Both the position numbers and the translations under genes were made by a program. From the NCBI GenBank assembly GCA_013388735.1, contig JACAES010000144.1, positions 1 through 32,766 on the forward strand: a DNA stretch of 32,766 bases, read 5' to 3'. The stretch comes from Chloroflexota bacterium (lineage in GTDB: Bacteria; Chloroflexota; Anaerolineae; Aggregatilineales; Phototrophicaceae). The notes beneath the pieces were generated by a model. The model was not told the DNA's origin. It saw nothing but the letters and a program-made list of their open reading frames with translations, and ran no database searches. This document shows, piece after piece, positions 1 to 8,196 of this stretch (position 1 is its first letter; every line of letters starts with the position of its first letter).

Positions 1-52
1 ATTAGGGATTACGATTGTTATGAAATGCTCACGTGATTCACGCGCACTTGTG

Positions 53-61
53 TGCTACAAT
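53..61 (+). promoter_or_regulatory. Extended -10 promoter element upstream of the ABC ATPase gene
   Basis: The sequence reads TGC directly followed by TACAAT, which matches an extended -10 (TGnTATAAT-like). No convincing -35 is seen 16-18 bp upstream. The start codon at 95 lies about 27 bp beyond the expected transcription start. The same TGnTAyAmT pattern occurs before the glycosyltransferase at 8197 and the lipoprotein at 21498. Confidence 0.45.
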
Positions 62-94
62 CCAACGCGGGAATGGAAAATACGCTAGAACATC

Positions 95-823
95 ATGGCA
101 GATCAGTCCAACATCATCCTCCATATCCGTGACCTGAGCAAAACCTACCGGGAAGCCGGGCGGTCGCGCAAGGTACTGGATGGCGTGAATCTCGATATTC
201 AATCGGGCGAGTTTTTCGTCCTCCTTGGTAAAAGCGGCAGTGGTAAGAGTACGCTGCTAAACCTCGTCAGCGGTATAGACAAGCCGGATGCAGGGTGCAT
301 TTCCGTCGGCGGCACGGACATTACTGCCCTGGACGAACGCCGGCAGACCCTTTTCCGGCGCGACCACATCGGCATCATTTTTCAGTTCTTTAACCTCATT
401 CCCACTTTGACGGTTCTGGAAAATATCACCCTGCCCGGCGAACTGCGGGGCGAGCGCCGACGCGAGATGCAAAAGCGCGGCCAAACCTTGCTGGATCGGG
501 TGGGGCTGGCCGACCGCGCCGACGATTTTCCCGATCAATTGAGCGGCGGCGAGCAGCAGCGAGTGGCGATCGCGCGGGCGCTGGCGCGCGAGCCGATGCT
601 GGTGCTGGCCGATGAACCGACCGGAAACCTGGACGAAGAAACCGGAACGCGCGTGATGCAGCTGTTGCTGGAGCTGACCCGCGGCGCCGGTAAAACGCTC
701 CTGATGGCAACCCACAACCCGGAGATCGTGCCGCTGGCTGACCGGGTGTGCCGTATTCACGACGGCCAGCTTGTTATCACGCGCGGCACAGCGGTTAGCG
801 CCCTGCAAGGCCGCGCCATCTAA
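95..823 (+). CDS. ABC transporter ATP-binding protein (LolD/MacB type)
   Basis: This 242-residue cytoplasmic ATPase should power an ABC transporter of the MacB/LolD/FtsE class, which handles lipoproteins, peptides or envelope substrates. All nucleotide-binding motifs are visible: Walker [10 protein letters not shown] at residues 45-53, a Q-loop in [10 protein letters not shown], the signature LSGGEQQR, Walker [13 protein letters not shown] and an H-loop in MATHNPE. The [10 protein letters not shown] form is typical of this class. No permease (FtsX/MacB-like) follows; the next gene encodes a HEAT protein. The partner may lie upstream of the window or elsewhere, so the substrate cannot be named. 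Length is normal for the family. Confidence 0.93.
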   Translation: MADQSNIILHIRDLSKTYREAGRSRKVLDGVNLDIQSGEFFVLLGKSGSGKSTLLNLVSGIDKPDAGCISVGGTDITALDERRQTLFRRDHIGIIFQFFNLIPTLTVLENITLPGELRGERRREMQKRGQTLLDRVGLADRADDFPDQLSGGEQQRVAIARALAREPMLVLADEPTGNLDEETGTRVMQLLLELTRGAGKTLLMATHNPEIVPLADRVCRIHDGQLVITRGTAVSALQGRAI

Positions 824-887
824 TATTGACTGAAGATTTTGCTGTTCTTTGCTGAGCTAACATTGTAAGTTTGAAAGGTCATCAGCA

Positions 888-1301
888 ATGGCAGACCCTG
901 ACCCCAAAATCATGAAGCAGCTTCTGGCCGATTTGCGCGGTTTTGATAAACAGAAGCGCCGCACGGCTGTGATGAAACTGGGTATGGTGGGCGGCGATGA
1001 GGCCGTTCGCGCCCTCATCATGACGGTCAGGAACGATCATGAGGATTTAATCGCCAGGGGGAGAGCGGCTTTTATGCTGGGGCAGCTTCGTGACCTGCGG
1101 GCTGTTGAACCCCTGATTCAGGCGTTAACAGCGCCAGGCCACCAGACCCCGGTTTTTGCTGCCGAGGCACTGGGTAAAATCGGCGACCGGCGGGCGGTGA
1201 TGCCGCTGATCGCGCTGATGGACTCTGACAACGAAGCTTTCCGCGAAGCGGCGCTGGAGGCGCTGCGGCGTCTGGGGTACAAGCTTCGCCAGCCGGAGTA
1301 A
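888..1301 (+). CDS. Small HEAT-repeat protein
   Basis: A 137-residue soluble protein made almost entirely of HEAT-like (PBS lyase type) helical repeats. Units of about 31 residues recur with a D-x-R/E-A-V-x-x-L pattern, for example GGDEAVRALI, LRDLRAVEPLI and IGDRRAVMPLI. Such proteins are usually scaffolds for protein-protein contacts. No catalytic residues, signal peptide or membrane segment are seen. AAAGG lies 10 nt before the ATG at 888. It follows the ABC ATPase by 64 bp on the same strand, so co-transcription is possible. Partner unknown. A second HEAT protein is encoded at 6128-7054. Confidence 0.85.
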   Translation: MADPDPKIMKQLLADLRGFDKQKRRTAVMKLGMVGGDEAVRALIMTVRNDHEDLIARGRAAFMLGQLRDLRAVEPLIQALTAPGHQTPVFAAEALGKIGDRRAVMPLIALMDSDNEAFREAALEALRRLGYKLRQPE

Positions 1302-1350
1302 ACGTTTCGCGTTTTAATTTAATCCCGGCGCAGGGGGATTGTCACGGCTT

Positions 1351-2517
1351 ATGATTCCGATTGATGTACCCCTGACGACTGCCTACCTGAAGGAAATGGT
1401 TCAGATCAATTCGATCAACCCCGGCCTTTCTCAGGGCGGGGCGGGTGAAGGCGCAGTCGCGGGTTGGCTTTCTCGCACCTGTAAAGAATTGGGATTGGAC
1501 GTTCGGTTGCAGGAAACCGCGCCGGGACGCTCCAACGTGCTGGCGCGCTGGCCGGGCAGCGGCGGCGGTAAAAGCCTGCTGCTGACCGGGCATACCGACG
1601 TTGTTGGCGTCGAAAATATGACCGGCAACCCGTTCGATGCGCGCGTTGAAAACGGACGCCTGTACGGGCGCGGCGCGCTGGACATGAAAGGTGGGCTGGC
1701 GTCCATCCTGGGCGCGGTGGCGGCGCTGCGCGCGATGGCCTTCCAGCCGGCAGGCGATCTGTGGCTGGGTTTTGTCACCGATGAGGAGTACAAGAGCAGC
1801 GGGACGGAAATGATGGTTCAGGAAATCCGCCCGGATGCCGCCATCCTCACCGAACCGACCGGCCTGCAAATCTGCATCGCCCACAAAGGTTTCGCCTGGC
1901 TGTCTTTAAACACGATTGGCAGGTCGGCGCATGGCAGCCTGTATAACGCGGGCGTGGACGCTATTGTCAATATGGGCCGGCTGCTGGCGCGCCTGGAATG
2001 CCTGGAACATGATCGCCTGCCGGGGCGCGAACATCCCCTGCTGGGGCGGTCTTCCGTTCATGCCAGCACCATCACCGGCGGCGTGGGCTGGAGTACCTAC
2101 CCCGACCGCTGCGAACTGCGAATCGAACACCGCCTGCTGCCGGACGAAAAAGCCGAATCTACGCTGGCATGGTGGCGCGAAACGCTGGCGGAACTGGCTG
2201 CCGCCGACCCACAGTTCCGGGCCGAAGTGCAGCTTGATTTTGCCCGCCCCGGTTATGAGATCGCGCCGGACGCGCCCATCGTGCGCGCGCTGGACGGCGC
2301 TTACAGCCGGACGACCGGAGAAGCGCCGATTTATATGGGGATGCCTGCCTGGCTGGATTCGGCTATCCTGGGGCGCGAAGGCATTCCGACCGTGATCTTT
2401 GGACCCGGCGGCGAAGGCGCGCACGCAGCGGTGGAATACGTGAACCTGGACGAAGTGTTCCGCTGCGCGGCAGTGCTGGCGGAAGCAGCGACAGGCTGGA
2501 CGGGCGCTGCTTCCTGA
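1351..2517 (+). CDS. M20-family metallopeptidase / deacylase (ArgE-DapE type)
   Basis: A predicted zinc-dependent amidohydrolase of the M20 family, 388 residues with this start. Metal-site motifs are in order: LTGHTDVV (His-x-Asp), GRGALDMKGG (bridging Asp), TDEEYKSSGTE (catalytic Glu-Glu), TEPTG, and a C-terminal His in GEGAHAAVEYVNLDE. The middle holds the lid/dimerisation domain. Relatives include acetylornithine deacetylase, succinyl-diaminopimelate desuccinylase and carboxypeptidases, and the sequence does not decide between them. A TTG at 1339 is in frame, but AGGGGG (1332-1337) ends one base before it. The same motif is 13 bp before ATG 1351, so the ATG is preferred. No arginine or lysine genes are nearby. 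Confidence 0.9.
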   Translation: MIPIDVPLTTAYLKEMVQINSINPGLSQGGAGEGAVAGWLSRTCKELGLDVRLQETAPGRSNVLARWPGSGGGKSLLLTGHTDVVGVENMTGNPFDARVENGRLYGRGALDMKGGLASILGAVAALRAMAFQPAGDLWLGFVTDEEYKSSGTEMMVQEIRPDAAILTEPTGLQICIAHKGFAWLSLNTIGRSAHGSLYNAGVDAIVNMGRLLARLECLEHDRLPGREHPLLGRSSVHASTITGGVGWSTYPDRCELRIEHRLLPDEKAESTLAWWRETLAELAAADPQFRAEVQLDFARPGYEIAPDAPIVRALDGAYSRTTGEAPIYMGMPAWLDSAILGREGIPTVIFGPGGEGAHAAVEYVNLDEVFRCAAVLAEAATGWTGAAS

Positions 2518-2539
2518 ACGGATTTGAGTTTTTAACGGA

Positions 2540-2561
2540 AAGGGCAGGATGCCCTGCCCTT
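2540..2561. terminator. Hairpin between convergent genes, possible terminator
   Basis: Arms AAGGGCAGG (2540-2548) and CCTGCCCTT (2553-2561) form a perfect 9-bp stem with a 4-nt loop. It sits between the end of the M20 gene and the stop of the convergent Cys-rich gene. Neither side has a clean U-tract, so factor-independent termination is only suggested. Confidence 0.5.
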
Positions 2562-2569
2562 GAAGTGTG

Positions 2570-2857
2570 TCAGACAACCGGTTCTTTGAGCGGCTTGCGG
2601 TAAATCGGCACGGCGAAATCCACGAAATAGGCCCATCCTTCGCCCGCCAGCAGGCGGCGCTGGCTGCTGTCCAGTTTCAGCACCGTATCATTATCGCCGG
2701 AATGCAGTTCAATCGTCAGTATATCGCTGCCGTCGTCTTCCAGTTCCTCAAAACAGCGCCGTTCGTAACCCATCGGATACTGTAGAAAACGGCCCAGGCA
2801 CCGCTCGCAAAAGGCGAGGTGTGCGTCGCACAGATCACGATTAATCTTCACCCGCAT
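2570..2857 (-). CDS. Small Cys-containing protein, possible metal binder
   Basis: A 95-residue protein of unknown function. The N-terminal part reads RVKINRDLC followed by AFCERCLGRF, with cysteines at 10, 17, 20 and 35. The opening resembles the first cysteine segment of ferredoxins, but the spacing is not a standard 4Fe-4S pattern. A zinc or iron-sulfur site is therefore only possible. The C-terminal half is acidic and has no cysteines. There is no signal peptide or membrane segment. GAGGGG lies 8 nt before the ATG, which supports this start. It converges on the M20 gene and is expressed separately from the downstream secreted-protein pair. Confidence 0.7.
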   Translation of the reverse strand: MRVKINRDLCDAHLAFCERCLGRFLQYPMGYERRCFEELEDDGSDILTIELHSGDNDTVLKLDSSQRRLLAGEGWAYFVDFAVPIYRKPLKEPVV

Positions 2858-2991
2858 GATACAATCCCCTCTTTACCTTATTCACATTTACCCTTAAAAC
2901 AAGGCGCAAGGGGAAGTGTTGAATGTCATGCGACAGACGTATATTTTGTACTGGCGTTTAACAGGAATTTAAAAATCTGGCCGGTTTGAGC

Positions 2992-3663
2992 TTAAAAAGG
3001 CGGTTCGTCCTTGTCCAGGTCAGCGGTTAGGGGGCGGGAAGCCGGCAGGTCGCGTGTGCGCCGCAGTTCGCCGGTCTGACGCAACGCCGGTATTGAGCCG
3101 GTTGTGCGGCGCAAATCGGCGGGCAGCGGTCGCCGGGCAAACGCGAATACGTAAATGACGAAACCGAGCAGCGTCATGAAGGCCAGCGCGATCAGCGCCC
3201 CCGCGCCTGAAACCAGCAAGCGCATTACATCCAGCGGCGGCGCGGTTGTGGTTGGGCTGGCGGTTGCGGCTTCCGGGATGGTCGTTACCTGCGCGCCGAA
3301 ATCGACAACGGTCGGCAGGCCGCTTTCGGTGATGCTGGTCGTGATGGTCTCCGGCGTGGTGGCGGTATACGCCGCGCTGGTGATGACGACAGTATACTGG
3401 CCGGTGGGCAAAAACTGGAAACAGATCACGCCCTGTGCCGACGTAGGTGACGACTCCATCAGGGCGCTGGCGATAATCAGGCCGCCGGCATCCAGCAGGT
3501 TAACGCCCACATCGCGCCGAATGAACTGTTCGCCGGCGTCGTAGCGCCCGTTGCCGTCGCTGTCCTCAAACGCGCGCACGCAAAGCTGGCCGCCGCTCTG
3601 GGCGGCAGCGAGGCCGGAAATCGCCGTCAGCGCCAGCATCAAAAGCCCGATACGCTTGAACAT
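2992..3663 (-). CDS. Secreted, membrane-anchored SdrD-like domain protein
   Basis: A 223-residue surface protein. It begins with a signal peptide (MFKRIGLLMLALTAISGLAAAQ). An SdrD/Cna-B-like beta domain follows, opening with CVRAFEDSDGNGRYDAGE, a calcium-loop-like Asp-x-Asp-x-Asn-Gly stretch. Then come a Thr/Pro linker, one membrane helix (about residues 150-175, GALIALAFMTLLGFVIYVF) and a basic cytoplasmic tail. A longer in-frame start at 3714 exists, but AGGAG 8 nt before the ATG at 3663 and the signal peptide favour the shorter form. It lies 65 bp downstream of the LysM gene and shares this domain with it, so the two are probably a duplicated pair in one transcript. Ligand unknown. Confidence 0.8.
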   Translation of the reverse strand: MFKRIGLLMLALTAISGLAAAQSGGQLCVRAFEDSDGNGRYDAGEQFIRRDVGVNLLDAGGLIIASALMESSPTSAQGVICFQFLPTGQYTVVITSAAYTATTPETITTSITESGLPTVVDFGAQVTTIPEAATASPTTTAPPLDVMRLLVSGAGALIALAFMTLLGFVIYVFAFARRPLPADLRRTTGSIPALRQTGELRRTRDLPASRPLTADLDKDEPPF

Positions 3664-3728
3664 CCCGGTGGCTCCTGTCAACAAACCATTCCAGCGCCGG
3701 TAACGGCAAACCACAATTCACCCCGGCA

Positions 3729-5387
3729 TCAGCGGCGGCGCAAGGCAAAGGCGATACCGAGGCCGCCCAGCAGGACGATGCCCGCCAGCCCCAGCACAAT
3801 ATAGCCGCTGATGGAAAGCAGTTGGTCGGTTAACGACTGCGCGGCGGGTTCTTTGGGTGCAGTTTCGTCCACCAGGCCGCCGGCATCGGCGGGTGGCGGG
3901 GCGGCGGGCTGCACGCCCTGGGCTGCGCCGAATGCCAGGTTAACCCGCGCGCCGGGGCCAAGCTGCAAGCGGAACTGGTTGGACGTGGTCAGACCGTACC
4001 CATCCGGCGCCGTCGCCGCCGCGACATAATCCCCGGCGGCCAGGTCGCTGAAGCAGTAAGGTTCGGATATACCGTCGGTCTGGTGGCTGCCGACCGCTGC
4101 CGCGCCCTGATTGAGGACGATGCCGCCGCCGGGCAGCAGGTTTTCCCCGCTTTCCTGGATGCGGTTCTGGTTGCGGTCGTCGAAGATGAACACGCAGACC
4201 GAGCCGCTGGTCGCCGCCGGGTTGACGATATTAGACGCGACTTCCGTCACCGGGGCAGGCGCCGGAGGTTGTGTTGGCTCCGGCGCAGTGGTCGGCGGGG
4301 CAGGCGGCTGTTCTTCTGTGGCAGGCGGCTGTTCCTGGGCGGGCGGCTGCTCGGCAGTGGGCGGGGCGGCCTGGTCTACGACGGCGCTGTCCTGCGTGGG
4401 CGGCACGGCTTCCGGCGTACCTGCCGCATCAGCGCCGCTTCCCGCGCCCGGCTCCGGCGTTTTGATGACGAGCTTCTGGCCGGGGGTGATGTAGCGAGGG
4501 GAAGCCAGGTTGTTCAGTTCCAGGATTTGCGTGCGGGTGACGCCGTAAGCAAAAGCGATGCTATCCACCGTGTCGCCGGCCTGCACGACATGAACAATCG
4601 AGCCGTCATCCTGGGCGGCCTGCGGCACGACGAAGGCGACCACGGGCGGCGGTGTGGGGGTGGGTGTGGCCGCGCTGGGTGCTGCGCCGCCGCCACCACC
4701 GACCGTCAGCGAGGCCGCGTCCCAGTAGGTGATATTAATATCCGAAAAGTTCGTCTGGGTCGAGTACATGAAAAAAGTGACAGCGCTGCCGGTGGCAGTG
4801 GCGTCTACGATCATCTGCTGCCAGCCACCCTGTTCGTGCGGCGAGATGAACGCCGCCCACACGATTTCGGGCGCGTTCGGGTCGGTGCCGCCGTCGGGGT
4901 CAATACCCACGCGGGTGCGCGCGCCGGACTCGACCGATGAGCTACAGTTGCCGGAGGGCTGACCATTCTTGCGTTCCAGGTTGCAGGTTTTAACCTGCCC
5001 CCAGGCGAAAGCGCGCACATTTGTGCCGGGGGTGATGCCGGTAGAAACCGTCTGGAAGATGGCAGAAGTACAGCTTACAAAGCCGCAGTCCACGCTCAGG
5101 GCGCGGATGCCTTCCAACGGTCTGGGGTAGCCGCTTTCCGGGTGCGGGTTGATGGTCACGCGGTCGGAACGGTCGTAAAAATCGCCGCGCGGCGTGCTGG
5201 GCAGCCAGTAGTCCCAACCGCCGTTGGGCATATAAATGGCTTTTTCGCCACCCCGCTTCTGGATGTAAGCGCCAAAACTGCCCTCTTCCATGCTGGGGTT
5301 GTTCAGCAGATTATCTTGCGCCTGCACTCCCGTCAATCCAACGATCAGGCATAAAACCGCTGCCATCCCAAGCCTGAGTACGCGCAT
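3729..5387 (-). CDS. Secreted LysM and SdrD-like domain surface protein
   Basis: A 552-residue exported protein, probably bound to cell-wall or surface glycan. In order it has a signal peptide (1-23); a beta-rich N-terminal region (about 24-235) starting NLLNNPSMEEG, the usual opening of carbohydrate-binding-like modules; a Pro/Thr stretch; one LysM motif (about 263-309, VVQAGDTVDSIAFAYGV); a long Pro/Gln/Thr linker; an SdrD-like domain (about 390-490, CVFIFDDRNQNRIQESGE); and a C-terminal membrane helix ending in RRR. LysM normally binds N-acetylglucosamine polymers. The calcium-like loop is degenerate compared with the downstream paralogue. No peptidase or hydrolase signature is present. 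A consensus promoter lies 60 bp upstream. Confidence 0.85.
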   Translation of the reverse strand: MRVLRLGMAAVLCLIVGLTGVQAQDNLLNNPSMEEGSFGAYIQKRGGEKAIYMPNGGWDYWLPSTPRGDFYDRSDRVTINPHPESGYPRPLEGIRALSVDCGFVSCTSAIFQTVSTGITPGTNVRAFAWGQVKTCNLERKNGQPSGNCSSSVESGARTRVGIDPDGGTDPNAPEIVWAAFISPHEQGGWQQMIVDATATGSAVTFFMYSTQTNFSDINITYWDAASLTVGGGGGAAPSAATPTPTPPPVVAFVVPQAAQDDGSIVHVVQAGDTVDSIAFAYGVTRTQILELNNLASPRYITPGQKLVIKTPEPGAGSGADAAGTPEAVPPTQDSAVVDQAAPPTAEQPPAQEQPPATEEQPPAPPTTAPEPTQPPAPAPVTEVASNIVNPAATSGSVCVFIFDDRNQNRIQESGENLLPGGGIVLNQGAAAVGSHQTDGISEPYCFSDLAAGDYVAAATAPDGYGLTTSNQFRLQLGPGARVNLAFGAAQGVQPAAPPPADAGGLVDETAPKEPAAQSLTDQLLSISGYIVLGLAGIVLLGGLGIAFALRRR

Positions 5388-5444
5388 TTCGGTAAACTCC
5401 GAATCTTAAAACAACAAACTCGCTGGCCTAATCCAGCGGCGCGG

Positions 5445-5472
5445 ATTATAACACGGGGAGGCGGAGTGTCAA
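5445..5472 (-). promoter_or_regulatory. Consensus SigA-type promoter of the LysM gene
   Basis: On the minus strand TTGACA (5472-5467) and TATAAT (5450-5445) are separated by 16 bp, a perfect match to both hexamers. Transcription would start near 5438, giving a leader of about 50 nt. GGAG lies about 11 nt before the LysM-protein ATG at 5387. Confidence 0.8.
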
Positions 5473-5522
5473 CGGTACGGCTTTTTCCGTCCCCTGGCGC
5501 GTAGGTGAAACGGAGGGTGAAG

Positions 5523-6131
5523 ATGCTGGACTTATTGATCGGGACCGGCAATGTCGGAAAAGTGAACGAGTACCGGGCGCTGCTGGCCGGCGTGCCGGTG
5601 AACCTGTTTGATCTGCATGACGTGGGGTTGGCCGACCTGGACGTAGAAGAAGACGGCGGGACGCTGGAGGCCAATGCGCGCCTTAAAGCGCGGGCATACG
5701 CCGATGCCGGCGGGCGGCTGACGCTGGCCGACGATACCGGCCTGATCGTGGATGCCCTGGGCGGCGCGCCCGGTATTTATCCGGCGCGTTACGGCGGCCC
5801 CGGCCTGACGATGGCGCAGCGCCGCGCCCGGCTGCTGGCAGAACTGGCAGGCATCCCGGCGGCGGAGCGAAGCGCCCGTTTCGTGTGCGTGATCGTCGCC
5901 GCGCACCCGCAGGCCGGCGAGATGCTCAGCTTTGAGGGGGTTTGCGAGGGGCAGATCGCGCTGGCGGAAGCCGAAGGCGAACATGGCTTTGGTTATGACG
6001 CGATCTTCATCCCCCAGGGTTCTGACCGGCCCTTGAGCCTGATGCCGATGGCGCAGAAGAATCAAATCAGCCACCGGGGACAGGCCGTCCGGCGGCTGAT
6101 TCCGTATTTGCTGAGTCTGGCGAACGGCTAA
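5523..6131 (+). CDS. rdgB: Non-canonical purine NTP pyrophosphatase (RdgB/HAM1)
   Basis: Hydrolyses dITP, ITP and XTP to the monophosphates, keeping deaminated purines out of DNA and RNA. The 202-residue length fits the family. Diagnostic motifs are the N-terminal GTGNVGKVNEY, the metal site LADDTGLIVDALGGAPG, GFGYDAIFIP, and the substrate-binding KNQISHRGQA near the C-terminus. An in-frame GTG at 5505 would add six residues, but GGAGGG lies 5 nt before the ATG at 5523, so that start is chosen. Its stop codon overlaps the stop of the convergent HEAT gene by two bases. It is divergent from the LysM gene. Confidence 0.95.
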   Translation: MLDLLIGTGNVGKVNEYRALLAGVPVNLFDLHDVGLADLDVEEDGGTLEANARLKARAYADAGGRLTLADDTGLIVDALGGAPGIYPARYGGPGLTMAQRRARLLAELAGIPAAERSARFVCVIVAAHPQAGEMLSFEGVCEGQIALAEAEGEHGFGYDAIFIPQGSDRPLSLMPMAQKNQISHRGQAVRRLIPYLLSLANG

Positions 6132-7054
6132 CCGCGCAGCGGAACGAGCAGGTTGGCCGCCTGTTCAAAAGCCTGGACTACTAAATTGGCGCGCGGCAGC
6201 CAATCCTGCGCCGCGATTCCGGGTGAGCCGGTATTGCAGGCGGTGGTGAACGCATTCACGCCTTCGCGCATTCCCTTCAGCCCGGTATTCACCAGGTCGG
6301 CGGCCAGTTTCAGGTTCGGCAGCGCATCGGCGATGTCCTGCGGCAGCGCATAATCGGCGGCGATGGTCGGCGGGGACTGCCGCCATTCCTGGCAGCCGAC
6401 GGTCGTGCCGCTGGACTGCGCTTCCGTCCAGAACTGAATCAGCAGCGTCGTCGGCCCGCGAAAAGCCGTCATATCATCTATGATGCGCTGCAAGGCGTCT
6501 ACATGCTGGTGGGAGGGCAGCGGCGTGGGCGATGGGCCGGCTTCGGTGGGTATTTCGGTCGGCGCGATGGTTTCCGGCGTGGGTGTGTTTTCGGCAATCG
6601 TCTGGCTAAGATCGGGCGTTTCGGTCGCCGGCGGGGGAGTGTTGGCGTTCGATCTGCCGCCGGGCTGAAGCAGCCCGGACAGCGCCACCCCGGCAACCAC
6701 TGCTGCCGAAAGGAGCAGGCTGATCGCCGCTTTCACCAGGCCGCGCGTCGGGATGCGCGGACGCCGGCCCATCTTCCCCTTGAGCGCCACGTCTTCGAGC
6801 AGCTGCCCGACACGCTCCTGGTCTTCGTTCCAGGCTTCTTCCAGGGCGCGGAACATGCCCAGCGCATAACGGGCGTTTTCGCGCACCTGGCCGTCCTGGT
6901 CATTTTTGTAAGCCTGAACCAGCGCCGTGATAGCGGTCGGGTCGCCGGCCTCACCCAGCCAGGCGGCGGCTTTCCGGCGCGTTCGCGCATCTTTCGATGA
7001 GAGCAGCTTGATATTCTTTTTGACTTCGGCCTCGAAGGTTTCCAGATCGGGCAT
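6128..7054 (-). CDS. Membrane-anchored HEAT-repeat protein with extracytoplasmic domain
   Basis: A 308-residue protein with an unusual layout. Residues 1-75 are HEAT-like repeats (ARTRRKAAAWLGEAGDPTAI, NDQDGQVRENARYALGMF) and should lie in the cytoplasm. A basic stretch and one membrane helix follow (about 110-132, AAISLLLSAAVVAGVALSGLL), then a Thr/Pro/Glu linker of about 45 residues. A helical C-terminal domain (about 185-308) has two cysteines that could pair outside the cell. AAAGGTGG 5 nt before the ATG supports the start. The layout suggests a transmembrane link between a cytoplasmic scaffold and an external module. Function unknown. Confidence 0.8.
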   Translation of the reverse strand: MPDLETFEAEVKKNIKLLSSKDARTRRKAAAWLGEAGDPTAITALVQAYKNDQDGQVRENARYALGMFRALEEAWNEDQERVGQLLEDVALKGKMGRRPRIPTRGLVKAAISLLLSAAVVAGVALSGLLQPGGRSNANTPPPATETPDLSQTIAENTPTPETIAPTEIPTEAGPSPTPLPSHQHVDALQRIIDDMTAFRGPTTLLIQFWTEAQSSGTTVGCQEWRQSPPTIAADYALPQDIADALPNLKLAADLVNTGLKGMREGVNAFTTACNTGSPGIAAQDWLPRANLVVQAFEQAANLLVPLRG

Positions 7055-7130
7055 ACGGCCACCTTTGACGTTCCTGAACAGACGATGCCACTCTTATCAT
7101 ACGGCAAGAACGCGCCGGAGGAAAGTTATG

Positions 7131-7381
7131 CCCTGTGGAAGTGGAAAGGGATGTATTTCACTTCAGTGCGATTTCGCCCTCATCCCCCTGACCCTCTTCT
7201 CCCGACCGCCGCTTCGCGGCTGGGAGACGGGGGAAGCAAAGGCGACGGCGCTGATTTTCGCCCCTCGCCCAGTGCCGAAGGCCCGTTCGGGAGAGGGGAC
7301 GGGGGTGAGGGCCGTCCCCTGAGTGCGAGGAGGTGGGGGCAAAAGCACTCTGCACCAACTTGAAATGCACCCCCTGTGGAA
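7131..7381. mobile_element. MITE-like non-coding element filling the 339-bp gene-free gap
   Basis: The gap 7055-7393 holds no credible gene. Inside it, GGGATGTATTTCA (7148-7160) and TGAAATGCACCCC (7361-7373) are inverted repeats matching at 11 of 13 positions. Within them is a second, GC-rich inverted pair: CCCTCATCCCC... from 7178 and ...GGGGGTGAGGG up to about 7312. The 10-mer CCCTGTGGAA flanks the structure directly at 7131-7140 and 7372-7381, as a target-site duplication would. It has no transposase and is about 230 bp long. This fits a MITE or a similar dispersed repeat. Short reading frames inside it have repeat-derived composition. Confidence 0.55.
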
Positions 7382-7393
7382 ACAGGTGTTGGG

Positions 7394-7942
7394 CTACGAC
7401 CTGAGCAGCCTTGCCAGCGTGGAACTGCGGAACTTGGCGACCTTCGGCGCGATGACAAACCGGCAGTAGCTCTGGTTGGGGTTGTTTTCGTAGTATTCCT
7501 GGTGATAATCCTCTGCCGGGTAAAAAACATCGAGCGGCGTGACTTCTGTCACGATGGGGTCAGGCCAAAGCCGCTGCGCTTCCAGCGCCCTGATCTTCTG
7601 TTGGGCGGCGGCCTGCTGTTCCGGTGAATGATAAAAAATGGCCGAACGATACTGCGGGCCGACATCCGCGCCCTGGCGGTTGAGCGTGGTCGGGTCGTGG
7701 ATGCTGAAAAATACGTCCAGCACGTCGTCGAAGGTGATGACCTGCGGGTTAAAACGAATCTGCACCACCTCGGCATGGCCGGTCGTGCCGTCGCAGACCT
7801 GGTGATAGGTCGGGTTGACGACGTGGCCGCCGGCATATCCCGACACCACATCCTCAACGCCTTTCAGCCGGTCGTAGATGGCTTCCAGACACCAGAAGCA
7901 CCCGCCGCCCAGCGTGGCAGTTTCGGTTATAGGGGTAATCAT
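7394..7942 (-). CDS. msrA: Peptide methionine sulfoxide reductase A
   Basis: Reduces methionine-S-sulfoxide in proteins, repairing oxidative damage with thioredoxin as usual reductant. The 182-residue protein has the catalytic GGCFWCLEA motif with Cys15 as nucleophile, followed by GVEDVVSGYAGG, the conserved YHQVCDGTTGHAE block, and PAEDYHQEYYENNP. A cysteine near residue 163 (QSYCRFV) could act in resolution together with Cys18. AGGAG 8 nt before the ATG supports the start. It is monocistronic here. The MITE-like element ends 13 bp past its stop codon. Confidence 0.97.
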   Translation of the reverse strand: MITPITETATLGGGCFWCLEAIYDRLKGVEDVVSGYAGGHVVNPTYHQVCDGTTGHAEVVQIRFNPQVITFDDVLDVFFSIHDPTTLNRQGADVGPQYRSAIFYHSPEQQAAAQQKIRALEAQRLWPDPIVTEVTPLDVFYPAEDYHQEYYENNPNQSYCRFVIAPKVAKFRSSTLARLLRS

Positions 7943-8165
7943 AAATGCGCTCCTGAAAATAAAACCCGGTGTTTTGGGTGTCTTGGCAGTTCAATGCTGT
8001 TTTTGTGCCTAGTGGTGAGCGTTAGCTCATAGACACGCTTTTCAATGACAGCATATACTATAGAACGTCACCGTCTGCCGGTTATTACGCCAGCATGAGA
8101 ATCCGGTGAGGCTGCCCAGGGTTGGCCGAGCGTTTGTTGACCGTAGTGTTGAGGCTGGGCGTTTG

Positions 8166-8174
8166 TGGTACAAT
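8166..8174 (+). promoter_or_regulatory. Extended -10 promoter element of the glycosyltransferase gene
   Basis: TGG followed by TACAAT fits an extended -10. No good -35 is seen at the right distance. The start codon at 8197 would be about 16 nt after transcription start, leaving room for the GGGAG ribosome site just upstream of it. Confidence 0.5.
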
Positions 8175-8196
8175 CCTGGTGTAACCGGGAGATGTT

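Noticed and set aside
4083-4940. Long open frame opposite the LysM protein gene
   Set aside because: It is a GC-rich antisense frame of Arg/Gly-rich composition with no ribosome site. The LysM gene on the other strand has a signal peptide, known domains and a consensus promoter.
7085-7370. Several short frames between the HEAT gene and msrA
   Set aside because: They lie in the inverted-repeat element and their residues follow the repeat (Pro, Arg and Gly runs), with no ribosome sites.
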